This document shows positions 1-12,144 of a stretch of 64,000 bases of DNA, piece after piece (within the stretch, counting starts at the first letter, position 1; every line of letters starts with the position of its first letter). The stretch is from contig MEHQ01004020.1 in assembly GCA_008828725.1 (NCBI GenBank), positions 5,001 to 69,000 on the forward strand. The letters are read 5' to 3'. This stretch comes from Saccharina japonica. Its lineage: Eukaryota; Sar; Phaeophyceae; Laminariales; Laminariaceae. The notes beneath the pieces are model-generated. The model had not been told where the DNA came from, ran no database searches, and was given only the letters and a program-made list of their open reading frames with translations. The position numbers and the translations under genes were made by a program.

Positions 1-257
1 AGGAGATGCTACCGCTGCTTCAAAGCGGGTCTACTCTAATTGTGGCGCCGTGAGGGGTTCATCGAGCCTCACCTCAATCGGGCGTTAAGGGTGGAGGAAC
101 ATCGAGTCAGCTTGAGGGGAGAGGTCAACGTTCAGCGGACCTCTAACGCACTCAGATCCGGTCTGGCCGGATCTTTGGTGCTTGACTTTGTGATGTATCC
201 GTCTATGCGTACGTGTTCTGAGATCTACGATAGATACGTCTAACCCTAACCGTCACA
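1..257 (-). repeat. 3' LTR of the gypsy element, truncated by the window edge
   Basis: This stretch matches 6,964-7,225 in the same orientation over nearly its whole length. The shared core includes a GTGAGGGGTTCATCGAGCC block and a GATAGATACGT block near the end. On the minus strand it starts with TGTGACGG. The rest of this LTR lies before the window. A purine-rich tract follows at about 261-272, read on the minus strand. Confidence 0.9.
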
Positions 258-260
258 TTG

Positions 261-272
261 CCTCCCCCTTTA
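261..272 (-). promoter_or_regulatory. Polypurine tract of the gypsy element
   Basis: The minus strand reads AAAGGGGGAGG immediately before the 3' LTR start. This is the expected place and composition for the plus-strand primer of an LTR retrotransposon. A degenerate version of the same tract precedes the inverted LTR copy at about 7,625-7,643. Confidence 0.65.
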
Positions 273-3200
273 TTCGCCGCGACTTCATCTTTGTAAAAGA
301 TTTTTCGTGGCGTCATCGGAACGATGAGTATTATAGTGATGGTACAGGGTTGTCGATATATATTGGACCGGAGACACAGCAGCTTTTGATCATGTTTGCA
401 TCCACTCCTTATAACTGACGTGTTGAGTAAACACGGGTGTTGAGTAACACCGGACCAGCGAAGATGCGCACATGGTTAAGCTTGCACGCTGACAGCGTAG
501 GCTGGAGTGTAGTTTGGTAATTCCAAATATTTTCTCAGCGCACTAGTTACGTGTGGTCACACGTTCTGCGCGCTCCTCGTGAGTGCTGTTCTGAGACGTC
601 ACGAGGCAGTCGATTATTAAAGTGTTGTGGAGACCGTAGGCGTGCACGCCGTGGTTATCCAGCAAAAAGTAGCCACGTTGACGTAATTATATGTTTTCCA
701 AAATAAATTGAAAAAATGTACATATATCAACGCGGGACTTTGTTGATTGGGGCGGAGTCGCGTGGCTCTCGTTCTCTGTGTGTATTTTTGTTTAAAACAA
801 TGTATGGTTGCACGATGGAGTTGTTGTGTTATCCTTTTTGTAACGCGTGGCGTGGAGCTTGAGCGTGGTTTGTCACGTCTCGTATAGTCCCGCCAACGTT
901 GGGTACAACAACTTTTAAACATTTCCTTGCCCCGGCCATTCTCACCAGAATGCCGGTTAGAGTGCTCTTCAGATTATGTCAGACACGTGTTGTGTGTACT
1001 GCCAGTGTCTGATGTTTCTACTCTCTTCATCGTGGCCGACTCGTTCTGCCTACGGTTGAGTCGACTGTGTGGACCATAGTGTTTGTGTGCGAGGACATTA
1101 TTTTAATATAATATCTCTCGTTACGCCGCGGAGCTTTGAGAACTGATTATGCGCTGTCTCTTGTGCTCAGCCCGCACCTACTTTACGCTTCCGTTTCCCA
1201 GAGGGAGGGAGGGGGGGCGCGGGTGGTGGGGTTATCGCGATTTGCAAACCTTTTTGGGTTCGGTAAGCGGCAATCATTTCGTGACATTGGGGTATCTCGT
1301 CGGCACGGTATTCGAGGTCGGATGCAGGGCCGTATCCTCGCAGTCGTAGCCGGTATTTGGAATTGTGGGAACTTTTTCTGCCCGGACCACATTTATGATT
1401 GACTACCCTGTCTACGAAATAGGACTCAATTTTTGGTTGAGCCTCGTCTGGATGGTCCATGTTCGGGTAAGGGGATAGGTTTCCCCAAGAACAATTCCGC
1501 CAGTTTCTCGAACTGAGGTGCCGGCGGTGTCTCCCGACGTTGGTAGGGCTTAATGTGGGCGAGGTGTACTGACACTTCGCGAGTGTCGTTCCTAGTCGTA
1601 CTCTGTATACCACGGGTGATAATTGTGAGCAGACGATATAGGGACCTCGCCACGGTAGCAGCAGTTTTGGGTTGGGACCATCCGTGTCCTGGTATGGTCT
1701 GTAAACGAGTATTTCCTGTCCAGGTTGGAACACGGGGTACGGTTTAAGTTTGCTATTAGTTTCTGCTTGTTTGTCGGCACGCTCGGTTAAGTTTCGGCGT
1801 GCGAGTTCAAAAACAGTTTGCAAATTGTCCCGCGTGTGTTGTGCGAATTATTCGGTGTCTACTGTACTTCCTACGTGAGGGATACCGAGAATTATGTCGA
1901 CTGGTAGTCGAGGCTGTCTGCCAAACATCAGAAAAAAGGGTGTCTCATGCATCGTTGCGCTAAAACTAGTATTATGCGCAAGTTGTACAAAAGGCAAGAG
2001 AGAAGCCCAGTTGCTTTGGTCGATCGCGCTATGCATTGCCAACATGTTGTGCATCGTGGAATGTACGCGTTCTGATACTGAATTACCTTGCGGACGATAC
2101 GGCGTCGTACGGGGTTTTTTGTATCCAAGGATCTGTTGCATCTGGTATATAATCTTATTCTCAAACTCGGGACCCTGATCACTGTGTAAGGTTTCTGGTG
2201 GCCCGAAAATGCTGATTATTTGTTCGATGATGTCTTGGGCTACTGTTTCGGCCGCTTTATTGCGCACCGGTAAGAGCACCCCGAACGGTGTGAGGTGGTC
2301 CATCATTGAGAGGACGTACTTGCATTTAGTGCCTGCGGCCGAGATTGATACCGATTTGTACTCTACCAAGTCAATCGATATTCGTTCAAAGGGCCGCTCG
2401 ACAGGCAAGTGTCCTGTCGGGAGCTTTGGTCTGTTATGTGACGTTTTTCGTCGTTGGCAAGCTTGACATTTCTCACACCATTCTCGAACGTCTCGGCTTA
2501 CGGTCGGCCACCAATATTTTTGGCGGATTTTGTCGTAGGTCGCTCGGAATGCGAGGTGGCCTCCAGATAGTACGTGATCGTGGTATGCATGCAGAATCAA
2601 ACTCACGAGAGCTTTTGGCACTACTAATTGGTCACGAAACGTACTTTTGTTTCGGGGATGGCCGGGAAGATACGATTTGAACAATACCCCGTCCTGTACC
2701 GAGTAGTATGACATTGTTGTTCTTGTTTCTTTCTCCGGTAACGGGGCGTCTGTCTGCGTGATGTATTCGATGTATCGACCGTACTCGGCCGCTTGTGCTG
2801 TGCGTAGTTTTTCTTGGTCGACTGACATGAAAACATTTGTAGCGCTGACAAATACTGATTTGATATTAAAAAGTTCGCGGTCGCTGCGTACAGGTTCTAA
2901 GTTGTCCAGTTTGTCGGCGGAAATCTGATACGGTCGTGGAGGCAGTGCTGTGTGCAACCTGGGGTTGTCTGGTACGTTCCGACAGATTGGTGCGAGAGTC
3001 GGTTCAGCTATTTCTTGCTGATGCTCAAACGCAAACATTCGTGATAGAGTGTCCGGTACTACGTGTAGCTTACCTGGCTTGTGTTGTACTGTGAAATCAA
3101 ATGACTGTAAGGGGATAGCCCACCGAGTTAACATATTTGATGTATCCTGCATTGAGTAGAGGTATCTTAGCGCTGCGTGATATGTTACGCACACGAAATG

Positions 3201-6200
3201 TCGTCCCCACAGATAGGGTCTCCAATGTTGGATTGCGAGTACAACTTCATAACATTCCTTGAGCGTGGCAGAGTAGTGGCGCTGGCTTTCGTTAAAACGG
3301 TGACTAAAAAAAGCGATGATCACGAGATCATCACCTTTCTGCTGACCGAGGAAAGCCCCGGCACCAGCTTCGGATGCATCCACGTGGATTACAAAATCTT
3401 TTGAAAAATCCGGGAATTGTAAAACAGGCGCTTCGGTAAGTAGTTGTTTCACTTTTGCGTACGCTTGGTCGTGCTCTGAGTTCCAACGTTTTGCGATTTC
3501 CTTCACGGCCTCTTTTTTCGTGAGTGCTACGAGTGGGGCTAAGATGCCCGCTAAATTTGGTATAAATTTCCTGACAAAAGTTACCATGCCGAGTACCGAT
3601 CTTAGTTATTTTATATTCTTGGGCGTGGGTAGGTCGACTATTGCTTGTATCCGATCCGTACCAATCCGAATTCCGTCGGCTGTCAGTATGTGTCCCAAGT
3701 ATTTTACTTCCTTGGGTCCAAACTGTACCTTCGATGGTTTCAGTGTGAGACCCGCTGCCTGTAATGCTTTGAACATGTTTTCTAACAGTTGGATGTGACT
3801 GTCCCAGGTAGCTGAACAGCATATACAGTCATCCATATATACCAGCAGACCACTTTTGGGGCCGAAATGCGCAAAAGCTAGTGACATTATCCGCGAGAAA
3901 AGGAAGGGTGCGTTAGCTATTCCAAAGGGTAAACGTTTGAATACCAATTTTCCGTTCTGCGTGACAAAAGCCGTTTTGTCTTGTTCGCTGGCTGCTACTG
4001 ATATCTGATGATAAGCATTCTGTACGTCGCACACTGTTATATAACGCGCCCCTCCGACTGTGTCCAGGTGCGCCTCGATTTGCGGCATCGGTCATGACCT
4101 TCTGATTAATTTTTTGTTGATGGTCGACCGGTAGTCGACGCAGAATCGGGGTGACCCATCTTTCTTCGCTACAATAGTAACAGCGGACCCCCAGGGGCTC
4201 GGACGTTGTTCAATAATTCCGTCTTTTTCCATCTGATTCACACATTTATCGATGGTCTCCTGCACGCGTGGGTTTGCCCGGTATGGTGCCCTGTCGACCG
4301 GACGTGTGCCGGGTTCCAGAGGGAATTCAGCTTCCCCGAGTGTACATTTTCCCAACTCGCGCGGCGACAAAGAAAAAACGCTACGGTACTTCGTGCATAA
4401 ATCGAGTACCTGCTCGCATTCGCCCGTTGAAAACGTAGTTTTATCAAAAGCGTTACTGAGAGCGGCACGCAGTTCGTGGCGTGTGGCCTCTATTGACTTG
4501 CTGTCAGTTTGAACTGCACTGACTGTTTTATTAGGAACATCAGATATTGGCACAATTTGTCCCAAAACGGTATTCTGTTTCAAATATACGTATTGATGGG
4601 ACGGGTTGGCGATTTGGATCACTGCGATTTTATCAGCAGCGGACCAGTGGCAAACAGTACGTGCGACAACTACATGTTCAAAGGCGTCGGGTGCCGGGGA
4701 CGATGCAATGTCGTCGTACGTCACAATTAGAGGCTCAATGAGTGCAGCCGTGTCTTTGATGGGTGCTTGTGCAGAAAACACATGTACAGCCATTTCGCTC
4801 TGTGGAGGGATTGTACATTTATTTTTCAAAAATACTGGCACGGACTCTACGCGAGGATCAATGGTCACTACGGAGCACTGAGCCATTTCAGGGTTCACGG
4901 GGTGTTGTGTCACGTTTGATCTACGGTGGGATGCTTTTATTTTGACTTCGGAATTTTTGAACGAGAGCTGTTCGTTACTCCAGTCAAGTATGGCACCGAA
5001 CGCGCCCATAATCGTATTGTCGAGAAGCATGATATCAGGCCCTATATATGGTAATACGAGCGCTTCAACGGGAAGAGTAATATCTCCTAATGTTAGCTGA
5101 AAACGAACGTACCCTAAAATTTTGAGGGGTGAACCATCGGCACTGCTGAGGTTTATTGCTCCTTGAGGTACCGCGAAAATTTCACTGTTTTTCAGTGTGG
5201 GGTGATTTTGTACGTACTGTATTGATATACATGGTACGTCCGACGCCGTGTCTATCGTGACATCGGCCGCCGGGATATTATTTACTCTGGCGTGGACTCG
5301 TACGCGTTTAGACGTCGAGTTCAGAGCAGTGGGATATCTTGGATATCCACATAGAGCAGACGCATGGAAGGCTTCAAAGTGCTCTTCCTTATTTGCGCTG
5401 CATGATAGTGTAATTGGATGTTGAATTTTTTCATTCCTAGTGCGGGAAACAGAAACATACAAAGCCTGAGGCGCCACGGAAGGTAAACACGTAACTCTCC
5501 TACGTTGACTGCTCTTCTCGACCTTGCTGTGGGTTTGTACTGCTGATCCTATGCCACGTTTAGCTACCAATCTAGTCGATGACTGCTGCTGATTCGCTAC
5601 TTCTGCTACAGTATTCGACTGGGTGCTTGCATGATCTCGTCTTACACGGTTATTCGCCAGAGGGGCGTTGCTCGTTTTTCGGCAACGTTGTTTTCCTCCT
5701 CTTATTTGCAAGATTTGCCATGATCGACGTTTGCCAGGTATGTTTGGAAGGCGAGACGTTGGTTGGGGCAGTGCGCTTGGCTTCGGCATGTAGTTGCGCG
5801 TAAGCTTGAGTGGCGCGTAAGCTATAGGTATCAACGGATTTCGAAGTCCCTTGTTTGAGATTCGCGATGGTGCGAGAAAGCGGAACCATGCGGTTGACCG
5901 GGCTAAATAGGTTCGTGAAAGCATTAACCCAGTCAGTCCATGACACAGGATATCGAATATCGCGTATTGCATCTTCCGGCCTGAGTTCAGCAAGTTCATT
6001 GTCCGTTCTCCACTCAAGCGTCTCGGAGAGTATTTGGTTCATAGCGTCGGCTGCGTCGTCACGAACGAGTAGCGCAAGGCAGCAGACTGCGTTGAAATCA
6101 ATAGCTGCTTCTGACGTACCCTCGGGTGCGTGCAAGCGGATGCGTGATCGGAAACTAGAAATGAGCTCAGGAACGTCCTCGGTAGATGATCCAACGAGTA

Positions 6201-6811
6201 CCAGAGTGGAAGGAATGTTGGACATTCTGATCAAAATTTTCGCGTGTTTGACAAGCTTCAGTTTCGGGATCGTTGTTGTCGCATCGTTCGTGGCTGTGGT
6301 TGTGATCGCTATCGGCAAGCTAGCAGGAGCTAGAGGAGCTAGAGTGGCTGTGGTCGTGGATACCGGTGCTGTTTCGTTTCGTTGATCGGCGCTGTTGTTG
6401 CTGTCTGAGCTACTCTGTGTGGGAACGGGAGTAGTCACAGTAGCAGTGTGAGCTCGAACGAAAGCACGGTCTATATTTTGATAATGCGAGGGACTCGTGT
6501 TGAGAGGGTTTTCCTCTCTCACCTGATCAGCTTGAGCCTGGGTGACGCCAGCATGCGCTCCACCAAGCGAGAGAACCATCTGCAGCACCCATGCTGCTGG
6601 AGTTTTTCCCTCCTGCATGCACTGGCGGAGATGAGCGGCGGTCTCGATCCCTAGCGGGTTGTTCACCGCTAAGCCGGACCGAGCGTTCGGCTCCGTGAGG
6701 AGCGAGGCTGGAGACGTCTCCGGTCACAGTTTTGTGGGACCCCGCACTGGCGGGCTCCACTTCTCCTTCGTCCTCGGCGAGTTTGTGAGACGAGCTACGA
6801 AGCATAATATT

Positions 6812-6831
6812 CCTAGGTTAGTGGTCGCCAA
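6812..6831 (-). promoter_or_regulatory. Primer-binding-site-like sequence of the gypsy element
   Basis: Just inside the 5' LTR the minus strand reads TTGGCGACCACTAACC. A TGGCGACC start directly after the LTR is common in Ty3/gypsy elements, where a tRNA 3' end primes reverse transcription. The priming tRNA cannot be named from this sequence alone. Confidence 0.55.
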
Positions 6832-7225
6832 TGTAATTACTAGGCTCCGCCGTCGTCGTCGCTGCCGCGTAGAAGTCGCCTTGGAGAGGTCCCGGAGCGA
6901 TGGTCCCTTGTAGCCGTCGTTACGGTCGACGTAACCGAGCACAGTTCTTTCTTATGATTAGCAAGGAGATGCTACGCCGTGAGAGCACGGCGGTCTATTA
7001 TATGGCACCGTGAGGGGTTCATCGAGCCTCACCTCAATCGGGCGTTAAGGGTGGAGGAACATCGAGTCTAGCTTGAGGGGAGAGGTCAACGTTTCATGCG
7101 AGCCTTCTAACGCCCTCCAGATTCGGTCTGGCGGATTTTGGCATGCTCTGACTTTCGGGATGTATCCATCATGCGTATGCGTGTTCTGAGAGTCTACGAT
7201 AGATACGTTAACCCTACCCGTCACA
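6832..7225 (-). repeat. 5' LTR of the gypsy element (~394 bp)
   Basis: On the minus strand it begins TGTGACGG at 7,225 and ends ATTACA at 6,832, giving the TG...CA ends usual for LTRs. The boundary at 6,832 is set by the adjacent primer-binding-site-like sequence, not by the other LTR, which is cut off. Differences from the left LTR are frequent, including many small indels. Confidence 0.85.
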
Positions 7226-7620
7226 TTTGTACGTCGCGGCATCGCAGGTCATATTCATACCAACCAGTACCACAGGTACCGTATCAGGAAACAGATAGTT
7301 TCTCGTTGATGGTATATAGTTTACGCAGCAGCAGCGAGAGCCCGGAAAGGCATGGTACGTCTAGCGATCGGTTAGGGCCTGTGAACGGCCTCTGGAACAA
7401 CCCTGGTCAGTCGTGTGCCCTCGCAAGTGGTGCCATACAGCTCAATCAAGCACTTGCGACGCGGCTGGCATATGTACTAGTCTAGACCTTCCACCCTGAT
7501 TCGGTTATTATACAGCAGTATGCATGTCTCGTTGTTCCAGCGCGTTCGTTGATTATTTATCGTGGGCCCCACACAGCTCCGACGGCACAACGTCATCCTC
7601 AGCTAAAATGGCCTAATATA

Positions 7621-7850
7621 GAGGCGAATAAATAGTAGGGCAATGTGACGGGTAGGGTTATACGTATCTATCGTAGACCTCGGAACACGCATGCACGCAT
7701 GAAATGATACATCCCGAAGTCAGGCATGAAAATCCGCCAGACCGAATCTGGGGGCGTTAGAAGTCGGCTGCATAGACAACGTTGACCTCTCCCCTCAAGC
7801 TAACTCGATGTACCTCCGCCTCAATACGTAACCGAATTGCGAGAGACCGC
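7621..7850 (+). repeat. Inverted remnant of the same LTR family
   Basis: From 7,644 the plus strand reads TGTGACGGGTAGGG and then follows the LTR sequence in the opposite orientation to the main element, fading out near 7,850. A short purine-rich stretch precedes it, so it looks like the 3' end of a second, truncated copy in plus orientation. It lies about 400 bp from the 5' LTR of the main element. Confidence 0.75.
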
Positions 7851-8517
7851 CCACGGTGAAATATGAAATATACCAGGTAAGTACGTACTGTATATAATTC
7901 GACCCCTTGTGGGCCGTAACGTCTACTTGCTAATGCCATACCTGAAGATACTGATATATCGTAGCAGCCACAATCATCCGAAAAAGCAGCAGATGATCGG
8001 GTGATAGGAGAGGTCCGCAGGAAAGGGCAACACCCCGCATAATAATAAGCAGCAGCACGTATGCGATACGTGTAAAAATACAAGATATCAGGTACACATT
8101 ACACATACACACGAAGTGTAGTATTTATAGTATATAGACCCTCGAAGTGGCCGCGGACACAGCAGCCGCATCATCAATGGCGGCTATATATGCAGCAAAT
8201 AAAGTAAAATTAAATTAAATAAATTCATAAATCAATCTATACGTATCATATTAAAGTGCTTCTGGGGGAGGTATGATAGCAGCGGTAGCATCGGCAGCGT
8301 TCAGCAAAGAGCCGCAGCCGCCCCGGCATAGAAGCACTCGAACCCAAGCGAGTATATGTAAGGAACATAAGCTCCAGGTGCATGGCACCGCCCCACCACA
8401 TTACAACGATGTACGAAGGCTAGCAGCGCCGAATAAGCGGGGCTTCCCCCATTCACACCGCTGCTGAGTACAGCTACTGGCGCTGCTGCTGTTTTCTATT
8501 TCTACTAGCTGTACGGC
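7851..8517. other. Unassigned non-coding sequence
   Basis: AT-rich stretches alternate with short GC-rich ones. I see no coding region, RNA gene or repeat here apart from one TACCAGGTA motif at 7,871. Confidence 0.5.
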
Positions 8518-8594
8518 CACGGCTCCGCCCGTGGTGCTAGCTTTGCGTTGCCCAAAGTAGTATGTAGGATCCTGGTGTGGTACATAGTACTCGC
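8518..8594 (+). repeat. ~75-bp repeat, inverted partner at 18,805-18,882
   Basis: The stretch contains CACGGCTCCGCCCGTGG, a small palindrome, followed by a GTAGTATGTAGGA block. The reverse complement of the same arrangement is found 10 kb away with scattered mismatches. Together the two copies bracket the satellite, inverted-repeat and duplication cluster. Confidence 0.7.
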
Positions 8595-8639
8595 ATTAAC
8601 TGTGTGCTGTGATGTACCACTCTGAACCGGAAAATAGGA

Positions 8640-10110
8640 ACCACCATGCGAGGCGGTATCGACCCGGGGGGTGTCTGTTTTCGTCCCCGGGTTATTGGTG
8701 TTGTAGATGTCCGCAAGGACTTTTGATCCGGGGATGCGACGTTATCATCCCCGGGTGCGGTGGGCCTTCGGCGTTACCCCCGGGGGCAACTCTCGCCGCA
8801 CGCTGGCTCTATGAGGGCCAGGCAACCGTACATTTTCCCGTGGGGTTGGAGTTTCCACACCTTGTGGGGCGGTATCGACCCGGGGGATGTTTGCTTGCGT
8901 CCCCGGGTCGTTGGAGTTGTAAATGTATGGAAATACTTCTGACCCGGGGGTGGGAACTTATCATCCCCGGGTGCGGCGGGACCTCGCCGTTGCCCCGAGG
9001 GGTAACCCTCGCTGTGTGCTGGCTCTCACGGCCCCAGGCTCCAGCGCCCCAGCCAAATCAGCAATCAGCCAGTGGTGGTGGGGTTTCCACACCTTGCGGG
9101 GCGCTATCGAGCCCGGGGGTGTCCGTTTTCGTCCCCGGGTTGTTGGAGTTGTAGGTGTATGCAAGGATGTCTGACCCGCGGATGGAACGTTATCATCCCC
9201 GGGTGCGGCGGGACTTCAGCATCACCCCGAGGGGCAACTCTCTCCCCACGCTGGCTCTATGAGGGCCAGGCAACCGTAAAATAGCCCGTGGGGTTGGGGT
9301 TTCCACACCTTGCGAGGCGGTATCGACCCGGGGGGTGTCCGTTTGCGTCCCCGGATCGTTGGAGTTGTAAATGTATGGAAGGATTTCTGACCCGGGGATG
9401 GGATCATATCATCCCCGGGTGCGGCGGAACCTCGCTGTTGCCCCGAGGGGTAACCCTCGCTGCGTGCTGGCTTTATTAACTCCAGCGCCCCAGCCAAATC
9501 AGTAATCAGCCAGTGGTGGTGGGGTTTCCACACCTTGCGGGGCGGTATCGACCCGGGGGGTGTCCGTTTTCGTCCTCAGTTTGTTGGAGTTGTAGATGTA
9601 TGGAAGGATTTCTGACCCGGGGATAGGATTTTATCATCTCCGGGTGCGGCGGGACTTCGACGTTGCCCCGAGGGGCAACTCTCGCCGCACGCTGGCTCTA
9701 TGAGGGCCAGGCAACTGTAAAATTGCCCGTGGTATTGGGGTTTCCACACCTTGTGAGGCGGTATCGATCAGGGGGGTGTCCGTTTGCGTCCTCGGTGTGT
9801 TGGAGTTGTAGATGTGTGGAAGGATTTATGACCCGGGGATGGGAACTTATCGTCCCCGGGTGCCGCTGGCTCCCTGAGCCTCAGCCAATCAGTGACCAAC
9901 TGATGGGGGTGGGTTTCCATACCGTGCGGGGCAGTGTCGACCCGGGAAATCGCCGTTTTTGTCCCCGGTTGGTCGGAGTTGTAAAGATATGGAGGGATTT
10001 CTGATCCGGGGATGGGAGCCTACCCTCCCCGGGTTTGGCCGGACCTCGGTGGCTCTTTGCAGCACCGATGTTCTAGAAAGAGCCAGTAGCCACTGGCATG
10101 GGTTTGGGCA
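8640..10110 (+). repeat. Higher-order satellite: seven ~220-bp units of two alternating types
   Basis: Unit starts, marked by GGCGGTATCGACCCGGGG or a variant, lie near 8,649, 8,868, 9,096, 9,313, 9,537, 9,754 and 9,927. Spacings are 219, 228, 217, 224, 217 and 173 bp. The spacers alternate strictly: one type contains GGGCCAGGCAACCGTA, the other CCAGCGCCCCAGCCAAATCA (degenerate in the last B-type spacer), so the true period is a ~440-bp dimer. Each unit carries up to three hairpin-forming segments built on CCCGGGG/CCCCGGG pairs and GTTGCCCC-GA-GGGGCAAC. Open frames here run through the repeat and are not credible genes. Confidence 0.92.
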
Positions 10111-10315
10111 ACCAATCAGCTGCCAGAATAGTACTTCAAAAAATGGAAGTCAGCAGGTAGGCTGGCTAGATGACTGTCAGAACTGTGCGTCGGGATTGCG
10201 CCACGGCCACAGCTCGGCGCGGCATGGGACCCGGTCTTCTGCGGGTTGTGGCGCCCAGCCTCCCTACCCATGGGGCAAGGTTGGGCTGAACCGCTCTGGA
10301 TAGCGCTACTCAATT

Positions 10316-10356
<41 letters not shown>
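10316..10356 (+). repeat. (ACAG)n microsatellite
   Basis: About ten uninterrupted tetranucleotide copies sit 200 bp after the satellite array. Confidence 0.95.
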
Positions 10357-10373
10357 ATAGCAGCTTTTATATA

Positions 10374-10664
10374 ATAAGATTACGTCTTGTACGGCGGAAG
10401 TTGCGTTTTATTGTACATCGCAGCAACGTCTGTTTCGGCTGAGGGTGTGAACAAAATAAATAAATAAGTAAATAAAATGCATACGTACATACATACGGTC
10501 ACATAGTACCTATATGTACACATGCGGTGCTATTTTCTAGTTCTATTACGTCTTGTACTACGGCGGATGTTGCGTTTTATTGTACACAGCAGCAGCGTCT
10601 GTTTCGGCTGAGGGTGTCAACAAAATGAATAAATAAGTGAATACAATGCATACGTACATAGACT
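10374..10664 (+). repeat. Tandem duplication, period ~170 bp
   Basis: Two copies (about 10,374-10,500 and 10,545-10,664) share TTACGTCTTGTAC, TTGCGTTTTATTGTACA, GTCTGTTTCGGCTGAGGGTG and an A/T-rich AAATAAATAAGT tail, in the same order and orientation. Confidence 0.85.
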
Positions 10665-10759
10665 TACTTACTAATATCTGGCGCAGGGATCCCTCATCCC
10701 TGCACTCTCAGAGCTCCCACTTCGAACACCGCCTCCGTGCATTACTTGCTCCTCTCTTC

Positions 10760-11310
10760 GTTCCCTATACCTCGTACACTTTTTTAGTTGTCGAGAGGCT
10801 TCTTCCTCTTTCTTTTTTTTTTGTGTTCGTGTGTGTGCCCAGACAGCACGGCAGCACGGGCGAGCCCGGCGCCATCGCGGATATGGGAGGGCGCCGGCCA
10901 GTAGAGGGGGGGTCAGAAGGAGCGTGGTCGTCTTTTTCGTGGCTAGGCGTGGCGTGTCCACCGAGACACGAGGGAAGCATGAAGGGCCTTTGTCTGCGTT
11001 GCTGCTTGCTGTATCAATCCAGTATGTCAGAGTTATAAGGGTCCTTTATTATTGTAAAAGAACATTCAAGCGGTGCTTATTTATCGGAACACAATTTTTT
11101 TTCAGAGAGAGGACCAGGCGATTTGAACACCTCATGATGGAGCGGGCGAACGAGGGCCACGGTGAGCACCGGGCTTCATGCGAGGCGGGCCACGGGGCTC
11201 ACTGAAGCAGAGAGGCGGTAGAGCTCGACCAGGACCGAATCGATGGCGACGTGATCGCGGAGGGACGGGGAGCATCAACGCTGACAAAACGCGAAAGGCG
11301 TCAAAACTTT
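10760..11310 (+). repeat. Left arm of a long inverted repeat
   Basis: Pairs with the reverse complement of about 12,145-12,700. Shared blocks include GGCCAGTAGAGGGGG, TTTTTCGTGGCTAGGCGTGG, AAGCGGTGCTTATTT, GGGCGAACGAGGGCCA-type and GACCGAATCGATGGCGA sequences, in the same order. Mismatches and small indels are spread evenly, which fits two old copies of a dispersed element inserted head to head. It contains no credible gene. Confidence 0.88.
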
Positions 11311-11575
11311 TTTTTGTTTTTTGCGGCGCAATGCCGATGGTTTTTTTTTTCTTGTTTTCGAGTACGAGTACGTACGTACAAGGCGCTTCGCGTAGCGGGC
11401 GGTTCCGCCCGCTACGCTCGCTCGTCAAGGACATCACAACAGAATGTGAAAGAACGTCACAGGTGGCACATAAATTAAGGAGGAAACAGGCGACTTGCAA
11501 ATGCCAAGAGCTCCATGCTCCAGGACAACAAAGCTGTACTCGTATGTTCGAAAGAGAAAATACAGCAACACGGCT

Positions 11576-12000
11576 CACAGCACGGCGCCACGCTGCCTGC
11601 TGGGTGTGAGTTTGAGGCCTTTTTCGTGATTACCTGGTAGGTGTGGTAGTACAACAGCAGTACTTCGTACTTTGTATGAAAGATAAAGCACAGCACGCGG
11701 TCTTCAAGTTGTGAAATACGAAAAACAAAACCCACACAAACTGAGAAAGAAGTATGATACATACTCGTACTCGAACAAAACGACAGTCATCAACACGGCT
11801 CACGCACGGCGCCGTGCTGCCTGCTGGGTGTGATTTGTGCCTTTTTCGGATTACCTGGTATGTGTGGTGTTACAACAGCAGTACTTNTACTTGTATGAAA
11901 GAGAAAGCACAGCACGCGGTCGTCAAGTTGTGAAATACGAAAAACAAAACCCACAAAACTGAGAAAGACGTATGAGACATACTCGTACTCGAACAAAATC
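11576..12000 (+). repeat. Two direct copies of a ~200-bp repeat; third inverted copy at 13,290-13,515
   Basis: Copies at about 11,576-11,790 and 11,803-12,000 share CACGGCGCC, TGCCTGCTGGGTGTG, ATTACCTGGTA, AAAGCACAGCACGCGGTC and a TACTCGTACTCGAACAAAA end. The reverse complement of the same series appears near 13,290-13,515. One N lies at 11,887 in the second copy. Confidence 0.85.
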
Positions 12001-12144
12001 GACAAAGAATAAGACGAAAAACGAAAACGAAAAAAACGGTCGGAAAAAATTGAAAATCAAGTAACACTGAAAATTTGATTTTGAAAAAAAGATGCCGCCG
12101 CGCGCGCCGTCGTGTCTCTGTCGTGTTGCCCTGACTCAAAAAAA

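Larger units (their letters stand above)
1..7225 (-). mobile_element. Ty3/gypsy LTR retrotransposon (chromovirus-like), old and broken
   Basis: The element reads on the minus strand, from its 5' LTR on the right to a 3' LTR cut off by the window start. Parts in order: a Gag-like region (about 5.65-6.67 kb) with a retrotransposon-gag-type Trp/Leu-rich core; an aspartic protease with a DTAS active-site motif (about 5.2 kb); reverse transcriptase with a YMDD box (about 3.8 kb); RNase H; integrase with an N-terminal HHCC finger and a D,D,E core (about 2.0-2.6 kb); and a chromodomain-like C-terminus (about 1.2-1.4 kb). A purine-rich tract borders the left LTR and a primer-binding-site-like stretch borders the right one. 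The coding frame is interrupted several times (I estimate four to six) and the two LTRs are visibly diverged, so it looks like an old, inactive copy. The family order protease-RT-RNase H-integrase is what places it in Ty3/gypsy. Confidence 0.93.

Noticed and set aside
8609-10004. Several overlapping 100-180-codon frames
   Set aside because: They follow the ~220-bp satellite, occur in all frames and on both strands, and shift with unit length.
8640-10110. Regular repeats resembling a CRISPR array
   Set aside because: Units are ~220 bp without short unique spacers, there are no cas genes, and the genome is eukaryotic.
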